Shown here: piece by piece, positions 17,853 through 25,915 of the stretch
Position numbering within the stretch: position 1 is the first letter of the stretch
How the letters are laid out: the number at the start of each line of letters is the position of its first letter
Source of the DNA: Formosa algae
GTDB taxonomy: Bacteria; Bacteroidota; Bacteroidia; Flavobacteriales; Flavobacteriaceae
DNA length: 64,000 bases
Assembly: GCF_001439665.1 (NCBI RefSeq)
Contig: NZ_LMAK01000036.1
Coordinates: forward strand, 1 to 64,000
Reading direction: 5' to 3'
Notes under the pieces: model-generated
Told to the model about the DNA's origin: nothing
What the model saw: only the letters and a program-made list of their open reading frames with translations
The model's database searches: none
Translations under genes and position numbers: made by a program

Positions 17853-19622
17853 ATGATAAACATAACACGAATATTCGACTTTCCGTATTATCAGTTAGAA
17901 AAGTATAACTTAAACAAATCTCTAACTACCAAATACGGTGATACTTGGGTGTCTATATCTACACAGAGCTATGTAGACCAAGCTAATGCTATAAGTCGTA
18001 GTTTACTCCGCTTAGGCGTAAAACCAAACGATAAGATTGCTGTAATTTCTACAACAAATAGAACAGAATGGAATGTTATAGATATTGGCGTGCTACAAAT
18101 TGGCGCACAAAACGTACCTATTTATCCCACAATTTCTGAAACTGATTATGAATACATTTTAAATCATTCTGAAGCCACCTATTGTTTTGTTTCAGATATA
18201 GAGGTTTTAGAAAAACTGAACAAGATAAAAGACAACACTCTTTTAAAAGGGGTTTATACTTTTGATGAGATTGATAACGAAAGTAACTGGAAATCGCTGT
18301 TAACTTTAGGTGAAGATCCATCCAACCAGTCGGAAGTTCAAGCATTAATGGATAGCGTGAAACCAGACGATTTAGCTACATTAATATATACGTCTGGAAC
18401 CACAGGTACCCCAAAAGGCGTAATGTTGTCTCATAACAATATAGTATCTGATGTATTAAGTAGTGAAAAACGTGTGCCTTTTGATCATGGTAAATCTAGA
18501 GCATTAAGTTTCTTACCTATTTGTCACGTTTTTGAACGCATGTTACTCTATCTATATCAATATTGTGGTGTAGAAATATATTTTGCCGAGTCTATTGACA
18601 AAATGAGCGATAATTTAAAAGAAATACATCCGCACGTAATGTCGGCAGTACCTCGTTTATACGAAAAAGTATACGATAAGATTGTAGCTAAAGGAGGCGA
18701 ATTAACGGGTATAAAAAAAGCACTGTTCTTTTGGGCTATAGATTTAGGTCTAAGATACGAACCATACGGAAAAAACGGATGGTGGTATGAAAAACAACTT
18801 GGTCTAGCTAGAAAGTTAATTTTTAGTAAATGGAAAGAAGCCTTAGGCGGAAATATAAAAATTATGGTTTCTGGAAGTGCAGCATTACAACCCCGTTTAA
18901 CAAGAACATTTGCTGCAGCGGGCATTCCTATTATGGAAGGCTATGGTTTAACAGAAACTTCTCCTGTAATTTCTGTAAACGATCAAAGAAATTATGGTTT
19001 TAGAATAGGAACCGTAGGTAAACTTATAGATCATGTTGAAGTAAAAATAGCAGAAGACGGCGAAATTCTTGTTAAAGGACCAAACGTCATGCTAGGTTAT
19101 TATAAAGATCCAGAAAAAACTGCAGACGTTATGACTGGCGACTATTTCCATACAGGAGATATAGGCGAAATTTCTGATGATGGCTTTTTAAAAATCACAG
19201 ACCGTAAGAAAGAAATGTTCAAAACTAGTGGTGGAAAATATGTTGCACCTGCTGTAATTGAAAATCAATTGAAGCAATCGCGTTTTATTGAACAGGTTAT
19301 GGTTATTGGTGAAGGTCAAAAAATGCCTGCCGCTTTAATTCAGCCAAATTTCGACTTTATTAAAGAATGGGCTAAACGTCATGACATAGATTCTAGCAAC
19401 ATTTCTATACTTTGTAAAGATGAACGTTTACTAGATCGTATTCAAAAAGAAATTGATTATAGTAATCAAAATTTCGGAAAATGGGAACAAATCAAAGCTT
19501 TTAAAGTCACGCCAGAAGTCTGGTCTATCGAAAAAGGACACCTTACTCCTACTTTGAAGTTAAAGCGAAAAAACATAAAGGAAATCTACAATTCCTTAAT
19601 AAATTCAATATATAACTTGTAA
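17853..19622 (+). CDS. Long-chain fatty acid-CoA ligase
   Basis: A 589-residue AMP-forming ligase that activates fatty acids as acyl-adenylates and then acyl-CoA. The ATP motif YTSGTTGTPKGVMLSHNN is at about residues 179-196, EGYGLTETSP at about 364-373, the TGD(I) hinge in YFHTGDIGEI and DRKKEMFKTSGGKYVAP near residue 450. Length and order match the FAA/FadD-type long-chain ligases of Bacteroidota. It lies just upstream of the beta-oxidation operon but ends in its own terminator, so it is probably transcribed separately. It most likely feeds exogenous or membrane-derived fatty acids into that pathway. Confidence 0.92.
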   Translation: MINITRIFDFPYYQLEKYNLNKSLTTKYGDTWVSISTQSYVDQANAISRSLLRLGVKPNDKIAVISTTNRTEWNVIDIGVLQIGAQNVPIYPTISETDYEYILNHSEATYCFVSDIEVLEKLNKIKDNTLLKGVYTFDEIDNESNWKSLLTLGEDPSNQSEVQALMDSVKPDDLATLIYTSGTTGTPKGVMLSHNNIVSDVLSSEKRVPFDHGKSRALSFLPICHVFERMLLYLYQYCGVEIYFAESIDKMSDNLKEIHPHVMSAVPRLYEKVYDKIVAKGGELTGIKKALFFWAIDLGLRYEPYGKNGWWYEKQLGLARKLIFSKWKEALGGNIKIMVSGSAALQPRLTRTFAAAGIPIMEGYGLTETSPVISVNDQRNYGFRIGTVGKLIDHVEVKIAEDGEILVKGPNVMLGYYKDPEKTADVMTGDYFHTGDIGEISDDGFLKITDRKKEMFKTSGGKYVAPAVIENQLKQSRFIEQVMVIGEGQKMPAALIQPNFDFIKEWAKRHDIDSSNISILCKDERLLDRIQKEIDYSNQNFGKWEQIKAFKVTPEVWSIEKGHLTPTLKLKRKNIKEIYNSLINSIYNL

Positions 19623-19628
19623 ATTATC

Positions 19629-19659
19629 AAACTCCTTAACTTTTTAAGGAGTTTTTTTT
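19629..19659 (+). terminator. Rho-independent terminator of the acyl-CoA ligase gene
   Basis: AAACTCCTTAA (19629-19639) and TTAAGGAGTTT (19644-19654) form an 11-bp stem with loop CTTT and a T-run to 19659. It separates the ligase gene from the marR-fad operon. Confidence 0.9.
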
Positions 19660-19686
19660 ATCCCTATTTTAGTTAAATTTTTGCCA

Positions 19687-19722
19687 TTTGCTATGCATGC
19701 ATAATATTATTTATTATATTTG
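19687..19722 (+). promoter_or_regulatory. Promoter and candidate MarR operator of the fad operon
   Basis: TATATTTG at 19715-19722 is a full -7 match; TTTG at 19687-19690 is 24 bp upstream, one base beyond the usual spacing. Between them lies the perfect 12-bp palindrome TATGCATGCATA (19692-19703), directly upstream of marR. MarR proteins usually bind palindromes that overlap their own promoter, so autoregulation here is a reasonable inference. Confidence 0.55.
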
Positions 19723-19739
19723 GTTAAGAAAAAAATAAG

Positions 19740-20192
19740 ATGAAAGATAAAACCATCGACTATGTTTTGCGACACACTTGGTTAGCGGTTACAAAAATGT
19801 ACAACGAACAAGGTACAAAATTTGATAGCACAATGGCCATTGGGTTTGCCTTACTTAGTATCGATCCTGAAAAAGGAACACCATCAACTTCACTGGGTCC
19901 CAAAATGGGTATGGAAGCCACAAGTTTATCAAGAATCATAAAAAACATGGAGAACCAAGGTCTAATTGAACGGAAACCAAATCCTGAAGATGGCCGAGGT
20001 GTTTTAATTTACTTAACCGAATTTGGCAAAGAAAAAAGAGGCTATTCCAGAGACCGTGTATTAATTTTTAATGAAGCTGTAAGAAATAATATTTCAGCAG
20101 AAAAAATTGAACATTTTTACGAGGTTGCAGAAGTGATAAACGATTTAATTTCGAATAAAAAGATATATAATAACGAAAGCATTTTAAAATAA
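19740..20192 (+). CDS. MarR family transcriptional regulator of fatty-acid degradation
   Basis: A 150-residue winged-helix regulator. The recognition-helix region (GMEATSLSRIIKNMENQGLIERKPNPEDGRGVLIYLTEFG) has the standard MarR layout, with the conserved D-x-R in the wing (PEDGRG). It is the first gene of the operon and ends one base before the fadJ-like gene, so it almost certainly controls beta-oxidation, probably released by an acyl-CoA or fatty acid. The candidate operator lies at 19692-19703. This position is common in Flavobacteriia. The ligand is inferred only from context. Confidence 0.9.
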   Translation: MKDKTIDYVLRHTWLAVTKMYNEQGTKFDSTMAIGFALLSIDPEKGTPSTSLGPKMGMEATSLSRIIKNMENQGLIERKPNPEDGRGVLIYLTEFGKEKRGYSRDRVLIFNEAVRNNISAEKIEHFYEVAEVINDLISNKKIYNNESILK

Positions 20193-20193
20193 A

Positions 20194-22602
20194 ATGAGTA
20201 CACGTAGAATAAAAAAAGTAGCCGTTATAGGTTCTGGTATTATGGGTAGTGGTATTGCATGTCATTTTGCCAATATTGGCGTCGATGTATTATTACTAGA
20301 CATTGTACCACGAGAACTTAATGCTACAGAACAAGCTAAAGGACTTACTTTAAAAGACAAAGTCGTTAGAAACAGAATGGTTAACGATGCCTTAACCGCG
20401 GCATTAAAATCGAAGCCCTCACCTATTTATCATCAAAAATTTGCCAGTCGCATTACAACTGGTAATTTAGAAGATGATATTGCTAAAGTTAAAGATGTAG
20501 ATTGGATTATAGAAGTTGTTGTAGAACGTTTAGACATTAAGCAACAAGTCTTCGAAAACCTTGAAAAACATAGAACTCCGGGTACTTTAATTACATCAAA
20601 TACGTCTGGAATTCCAATTCAATTTATGAGTAAAGGACGTTCTGAAGATTTTCAGAAACATTTCTGTGGTACTCACTTTTTTAATCCTGCACGTTACTTA
20701 AAACTGTTCGAAATCATTCCTGGACCAAAAACGAGTCCTGAGGTCTTAGACTTTTTAAATGGTTATGGCGAGCAATTTTTAGGAAAAACATCTGTAGTCG
20801 CTAAAGACACACCTGCTTTTATTGGGAATCGTGTTGGAATCTTCAGTATCATGAGTTTATTTCATACCGTAAAAGATATGGATTTAACGATTGAAGAAGT
20901 CGATAAATTAACAGGGCCTGTAATCGGTAGACCTAAATCGGCGACTTTCCGTACGGTAGATGTTGTAGGTTTAGATACCTTAGTACATGTCGCGAATGGA
21001 CTGTACGAAAATGTTAAGACCGACGAGCGCCTTGATTTATTTAAGCTACCAGATTTTATCACAACCATGATGGAAAACAAATGGTTAGGTAGTAAAACCA
21101 AACAAGGATTCTATAAATTAGAACGTCATAAAGATGGGACTAAAGATATTTTATCATTAGACTTAGATACTTTAGAATATCGTCCAAACAAAAAAGCAAA
21201 ATTTACAACTTTAGAACTTACGAAATCGATTGATAAGGTCGTAGATCGTTTTAAAGTCTTAGTTTCTGGAAAAGATAAAGCAGGAGAATTTTACCGTAAA
21301 AACTTTGCGGCACTTTTTGCATATGTGTCTAACCGTATTCCAGAAATTACTACAGAATTATATAAAATAGACGATGCCATGAAAGCTGGATTTGGATGGC
21401 AACATGGCCCGTTTCAAATTTGGGATGCTATTGGCGTTGAAAAAGGAATAGAACTGATGAAAGCTGAAGGTTTAGAGCCAGCTGCTTGGGTTAACGAGAT
21501 GTTAGATTCAGGTGTATCTTCATTCTATGCGGTAAAAAATGGAGCGTCTTATTTTTACGATATTCCATCTAAAGCACAAGAAAAAGTACCAGGCCAAGAT
21601 GCCTTTATTATTCTAGATAATATCAGAAAATCCAACGAAGTCTTTAAAAATTCTGGTGTAGTCGTTGAAGATATAGGAGATGGTATTTTAAATGTTGAAT
21701 TCCAATCTAAAATGAACACGATTGGAGGCGATGTATTAGCAGGCCTTAATAAAGCTATAGATTTAGCCGAAAAAGATTTTCAAGGTTTAGTGGTAGGAAA
21801 TCAAGGAGCAAATTTCTCTGTAGGAGCTAATATTGGAATGATTTTTATGATGGCTGCTGAACAAGAATACGACGAATTAAACATGGCTATTAAGTATTTT
21901 CAAGACACTGTCATGCGCATGAGATATTCTTCTATTCCAACAGTGTCCGCACCACATGGAATGACCTTTGGTGGAGGTTGCGAATTATCACTACATGCAG
22001 ATAAAGTTGTTGCTGCTGCAGAAACCTATATGGGACTTGTAGAATTTGGCGTAGGTGTTATCCCTGGTGGTGGTGGTTCTAAAGAACTTACACTAAGAGC
22101 ACAAGACACCTTTAAAAAAGGTGATGTAGAACTAAATACTTTACAAGACTATTTTCTAACTATAGGTATGGCTAAAGTGTCAACTTCTGCATACGAAGCT
22201 TTCGATTTAGGCTTACTACAACACGGAAAAGATATAGTAGTGGTTAACAAAGACAGACAAATCGCAACCGCAAAAGCACACGCTAAATTAATGGCTGAAG
22301 CAGGCTATACGCAACCTATAAAACGCACAGATATTAAAGTTCTTGGAAAACAAGCTTTAGGTATGTTTTTAGTCGGTACGGATTCAATGGAAGCGAGTCA
22401 TTATATAAGTGCTCACGATCAGAAAATAGCGAATAAATTAGCATATGTAATGGCTGGAGGAGATTTATCTGAACCCACCTTAGTGAACGAACAATACTTA
22501 CTAGATCTAGAACGCGAAGCCTTTTTAAGTTTATGTACAGAACGTAAAACCTTAGAGCGTATTCAACATATGTTAAAAACAGGGAAACCACTTAGAAACT
22601 AG
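20194..22602 (+). CDS. fadJ: 3-hydroxyacyl-CoA dehydrogenase / enoyl-CoA hydratase fusion
   Basis: An 802-residue bifunctional beta-oxidation enzyme that hydrates enoyl-CoA and oxidises 3-hydroxyacyl-CoA with NAD. The NAD-binding fingerprint GSGIMGSGIACHFANIG is at about residues 11-27, and the dehydrogenase core with HFFNPARYLKLFEIIPG follows. The crotonase-type hydratase is C-terminal, with GGGCELSLHAD and GVIPGGGGSKE at about 590-630. This order is the reverse of E. coli FadB/FadJ and like Bacillus FadN. It starts one base after marR and is followed by a thiolase, so the operon encodes the complete spiral with the dehydrogenase at 24011. Confidence 0.93.
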   Translation: MSTRRIKKVAVIGSGIMGSGIACHFANIGVDVLLLDIVPRELNATEQAKGLTLKDKVVRNRMVNDALTAALKSKPSPIYHQKFASRITTGNLEDDIAKVKDVDWIIEVVVERLDIKQQVFENLEKHRTPGTLITSNTSGIPIQFMSKGRSEDFQKHFCGTHFFNPARYLKLFEIIPGPKTSPEVLDFLNGYGEQFLGKTSVVAKDTPAFIGNRVGIFSIMSLFHTVKDMDLTIEEVDKLTGPVIGRPKSATFRTVDVVGLDTLVHVANGLYENVKTDERLDLFKLPDFITTMMENKWLGSKTKQGFYKLERHKDGTKDILSLDLDTLEYRPNKKAKFTTLELTKSIDKVVDRFKVLVSGKDKAGEFYRKNFAALFAYVSNRIPEITTELYKIDDAMKAGFGWQHGPFQIWDAIGVEKGIELMKAEGLEPAAWVNEMLDSGVSSFYAVKNGASYFYDIPSKAQEKVPGQDAFIILDNIRKSNEVFKNSGVVVEDIGDGILNVEFQSKMNTIGGDVLAGLNKAIDLAEKDFQGLVVGNQGANFSVGANIGMIFMMAAEQEYDELNMAIKYFQDTVMRMRYSSIPTVSAPHGMTFGGGCELSLHADKVVAAAETYMGLVEFGVGVIPGGGGSKELTLRAQDTFKKGDVELNTLQDYFLTIGMAKVSTSAYEAFDLGLLQHGKDIVVVNKDRQIATAKAHAKLMAEAGYTQPIKRTDIKVLGKQALGMFLVGTDSMEASHYISAHDQKIANKLAYVMAGGDLSEPTLVNEQYLLDLEREAFLSLCTERKTLERIQHMLKTGKPLRN

Positions 22603-22621
22603 AACCAAGAACCAGGATAAT

Positions 22622-22650
22622 TAGATTCAAGATAAGGTGTCTTGATTCTA
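22622..22650. repeat. Intergenic inverted repeat A in the fad operon
   Basis: Bases 22622-22632 and 22640-22650 pair over 11 positions with one T-T mismatch (core TTCAAGA/TCTTGA). The same TCAAGA/TCTTGA stem recurs in the next intergenic gap at 23945-23973. The neighbouring text (AGAACCAAGAACCAGG) is also repetitive. Confidence 0.55.
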
Positions 22651-22683
22651 GCCTCTTGATTATATAATTCTTAAAGAAATAAA

Positions 22684-23874
22684 ATGAAACAAGCATATAT
22701 CGTAAAAGCATATAGAACCGCAGTAGGAAAAGCTCCTAAAGGCGTGTTCAGATTTAAAAGAACAGATGAACTGGCTGCCGAAACCATCAAATATATGATG
22801 AAGGAATTGCCTGAATTAGACCCAAAACGTATAGACGACGTTATTGTTGGTAATGCAATGCCTGAAGGCTCGCAAGGCCTTAATATGGCGCGTTTAATCT
22901 CTCTTATGGGATTAGACATTGTAGACGTTCCTGGGGTTACCGTAAATCGTTTTTGTTCCTCTGGAATTGAAACCATTGGTATGGCAACTGCTAAAATTCA
23001 ATCAGGAATGGCCGACTGTATCATTGCAGGTGGTGCAGAAAGTATGAGTGCCGTACCCATGACAGGCTTTAAACCAGAATTGAATTACGACATCGTAAAA
23101 GCAGGTCATGAAGATTATTATTGGGGCATGGGAAATACAGCTGAAGCTGTTGCCAATCAATTTAAAGTCTCTCGTGAAGATCAAGATGAATTTGCCTTCA
23201 ATTCGCATATGAAAGCCTTAAGAGCACAAGCTGAAAACCGCTTTCAAGATCAGATTGTTCCCATAAATGTCGATGAAACTTATATTGATGCTAATGGTAA
23301 AAAAGCGACTAAAACATATACGGTTACTAAAGATGAAGGCCCTAGAGCAGGAACAAGTATAGAAGCTTTATCTAAATTAAGAGCTGTATTTGCTGCTGGC
23401 GGAAGTGTAACTGCAGGAAATTCATCTCAAACTAGTGATGGTGCCGCATTTGTAATGGTTATGAGTGAAGATATGGTTAAAGAATTAGGACTAAAACCTA
23501 TTGCTCGACTTGTTAATTATGCTGCTGCAGGTGTAGAACCTCGTATTATGGGAATCGGTCCTGTAAAAGCCATCCCAAAAGCCTTAAAACAGGCCGGATT
23601 AAAACAAAGTGATTTAGAGCTTATTGAATTAAATGAAGCCTTTGCATCCCAATCTTTAGCCGTAATACGCGAGTTAGATTTAAACTCAGATATTATTAAC
23701 GTTAACGGTGGAGCAATTGCCTTAGGACACCCACTAGGTTGTACAGGAGCGAAACTGTCTGTACAACTGTTTGATGAAATGCGTAAACGTGAGATGACAG
23801 GTAAGTATGGCGCCGTAACTATGTGTGTGGGAACAGGACAAGGTGCTTGTGGTATTTTCGAATTTCTTAACTAG
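22684..23874 (+). CDS. fadA: Acetyl-CoA C-acyltransferase (thiolase)
   Basis: A 396-residue degradative thiolase that cleaves 3-oxoacyl-CoA to acetyl-CoA and a shortened acyl-CoA. The acylated cysteine is in NRFCSSGIETI (Cys at about 92), with GGAESMSAVPM next. NEAFASQS and GGAIALGHPLGCTGAK (about 347) supply the catalytic histidine, and the proton-donor cysteine is in CVGTGQGACG (about 382-391). Length is normal. It is the third gene of the marR-fadJ-fadA-fadE operon, 81 bp after fadJ; the gap contains a hairpin repeat. No anomaly is seen. Confidence 0.95.
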   Translation: MKQAYIVKAYRTAVGKAPKGVFRFKRTDELAAETIKYMMKELPELDPKRIDDVIVGNAMPEGSQGLNMARLISLMGLDIVDVPGVTVNRFCSSGIETIGMATAKIQSGMADCIIAGGAESMSAVPMTGFKPELNYDIVKAGHEDYYWGMGNTAEAVANQFKVSREDQDEFAFNSHMKALRAQAENRFQDQIVPINVDETYIDANGKKATKTYTVTKDEGPRAGTSIEALSKLRAVFAAGGSVTAGNSSQTSDGAAFVMVMSEDMVKELGLKPIARLVNYAAAGVEPRIMGIGPVKAIPKALKQAGLKQSDLELIELNEAFASQSLAVIRELDLNSDIINVNGGAIALGHPLGCTGAKLSVQLFDEMRKREMTGKYGAVTMCVGTGQGACGIFEFLN

Positions 23875-23944
23875 GGATTATAGAACAAGATTAGCTCAAC
23901 ATCAAAAAAATAAAACAAAAACTAAAAACGATTTCAAGTTTTAA

Positions 23945-23973
23945 AATCAAGATTATTATGACACGTCTTGATT
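23945..23973. repeat. Intergenic inverted repeat B in the fad operon
   Basis: AATCAAGA (23945-23952) and TCTTGATT (23966-23973) form a perfect 8-bp stem with a 13-base loop, between fadA and fadE. It shares the arm core with repeat A at 22622-22650. Confidence 0.55.
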
Positions 23974-24010
23974 CCCGAATCTGGAATCTATAAAATCAAA
24001 CTACTAAAAC

Positions 24011-25819
24011 ATGGAAACTACACAAAAAGAAATAATTAGAGGAGGTCAATTTCTTATTAAAGAAACGGCCTGCGAAGACATATTTACTCCAGAAGATTTT
24101 TCTGAAGAACAGATTATGATGAAAGAGGCCGTTATTGAATTTAACGATCGAGAAATTATTCCTCATAAAGCTAAATTCGAAGCTAAAGATTATGCGCTTA
24201 CAGAAACTGTAATGCGTAAAGCTGCTGAGCTTGGGTTTTTAGGTGTAGCTGTTCCTGAAGCTTATGGCGGACTTGGAATGGGGTTTGTTTCAACCATGTT
24301 AACTTGTGATTATATTTCTAGCGGAACCGGCTCTTTTAGTACTGCTTTTGGTGCGCATACAGGAATTGGAACGATGCCTATTACATTATATGGTACAGAA
24401 GAACAAAAGCAAAAATATGTCCCTAAATTAGCTACAGGAGAATGGTTTGGTGCTTATGCATTAACCGAGCCTGGAGCAGGTAGCGATGCCAATTCTGGTA
24501 AAACGATAGCCACACTCTCAGAAGATGGAACATCTTATAAAATCAACGGACAAAAAATGTGGATTTCCAATGCTGGTTTTTGTAGTGTCATGATTGTTTT
24601 TGCTCGTATTGAAGATGATAAGAATATTACGGGATTTATTGTTGAATATGATAAAGACAGTCCAAATGGGATTACACTTGGAGAAGAAGAACACAAATTA
24701 GGTATTCGTGCCTCTTCTACTCGTCAAGTCTTTTTTAACGATACTGTAGTTCCTGCAGAAAATATGTTAGCAGGTCGTGGTGAAGGGTTTAAAATTGCCA
24801 TGAATGCTTTAAATATTGGTCGTATTAAACTTGCTGCGGCCTGTCTGGATTCACAACGCCGTATTACTACAACCGCAGTTCAATATGCTAACGAACGTAA
24901 ACAATTTAAAACGCCTATTGCAGATTTTGGTGCAATAAAAGTGAAGTTGGCAGAAATGGCGACTAACTCATACGTTGGTGAATCTGCTTCATATAGAGCA
25001 GCAAAAAATATTGAAGATCGAATTGCTATGCGTCAAGCTGCTGGCAACACACACCAAGAAGCAGAGTTAAAAGGTGTTGAAGAATATGCTATAGAATGTT
25101 CTATTTTAAAAGTTGCAGTATCTGAAGACGTACAACATTGTGCAGATGAAGGAATTCAGATTTTTGGAGGTATGGGATTCTCTGAAGACACCCCTATGGA
25201 AGCTGCTTGGAGAGATGCGCGTATTGCAAGAATATACGAAGGTACAAACGAAATTAACCGTATGCTTTGTGTTGGGATGCTAGTTAAAAAAGCCATGAAA
25301 GGTCATGTTGATTTATTAGGTCCTGCCATGAAGGTTCAAGAAGATTTAATGGGTATTCCTTCTTTTGAAACGCCTGATTTCTCTGAATTATTTTCAGAAG
25401 AAAAATCGATGATAGCTAAACTTAAAAAAGTATTCCTAATGGTGGCTGGTGCTGCGGTTCAAAAATTTGGCCCAGAATTAGAAAGTCACCAACAGTTACT
25501 TATGGCAGCTTCAGATATTTTAATTGAAATTTATATGGCAGAATCGGCTATTTTAAGAACCGAAAAGAACGCTAAACGATTTGGCGAAGACGCTCAAAAA
25601 GTTCAAATTTCTATGTCTAAATTGTATTTATATCAAGCTGTAGATATTGTTGAAAAGAAAGGTAAAGAAAGTATTATTTCTTTTGCTGAAGGCGACGAAC
25701 AACGCATGATGCTTATGGGACTTAAACGTTTTACAAAATACGTAAACTACCCAGATATTGTAGATTTAAGAAATGAAATCGCAGAAAAAGTAAAATCAGA
25801 AAACAAATATTGTTTCTAA
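24011..25819 (+). CDS. Acyl-CoA dehydrogenase
   Basis: A 602-residue FAD enzyme for the first step of beta-oxidation. The N-terminal 400 residues are the classic acyl-CoA dehydrogenase fold, with GAYALTEPGAGSDA (about 156-169), KMWISNAGF, QIFGGMGFSED and IYEGTNEINR (about 411-420), whose Glu is the usual catalytic base. About 180 extra helical C-terminal residues resemble the membrane-associating extension of very-long-chain types. It ends the operon started by marR, and a bidirectional terminator follows. FadE is its functional equivalent, but the family is different from E. coli FadE. Confidence 0.92.
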   Translation: METTQKEIIRGGQFLIKETACEDIFTPEDFSEEQIMMKEAVIEFNDREIIPHKAKFEAKDYALTETVMRKAAELGFLGVAVPEAYGGLGMGFVSTMLTCDYISSGTGSFSTAFGAHTGIGTMPITLYGTEEQKQKYVPKLATGEWFGAYALTEPGAGSDANSGKTIATLSEDGTSYKINGQKMWISNAGFCSVMIVFARIEDDKNITGFIVEYDKDSPNGITLGEEEHKLGIRASSTRQVFFNDTVVPAENMLAGRGEGFKIAMNALNIGRIKLAAACLDSQRRITTTAVQYANERKQFKTPIADFGAIKVKLAEMATNSYVGESASYRAAKNIEDRIAMRQAAGNTHQEAELKGVEEYAIECSILKVAVSEDVQHCADEGIQIFGGMGFSEDTPMEAAWRDARIARIYEGTNEINRMLCVGMLVKKAMKGHVDLLGPAMKVQEDLMGIPSFETPDFSELFSEEKSMIAKLKKVFLMVAGAAVQKFGPELESHQQLLMAASDILIEIYMAESAILRTEKNAKRFGEDAQKVQISMSKLYLYQAVDIVEKKGKESIISFAEGDEQRMMLMGLKRFTKYVNYPDIVDLRNEIAEKVKSENKYCF

Positions 25820-25853
25820 CATATTGTGTGACTAATTCTAATTTTTAAAACAA

Positions 25854-25883
25854 AAGGCCAATTCGAAATATCGAATTGGCCTT
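25854..25883. terminator. Bidirectional terminator between the fad operon and the GH15 gene
   Basis: AAGGCCAATTCGA and TCGAATTGGCCTT form a perfect 13-bp stem with loop AATA. A T-rich tract follows on the minus strand (TTTTGTTTT) and a weaker one on the plus strand, so it serves both convergent transcripts. Confidence 0.8.
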
Positions 25884-25915
25884 AGTCTTTAATAATATAT
25901 TATGTGAATTTAATA

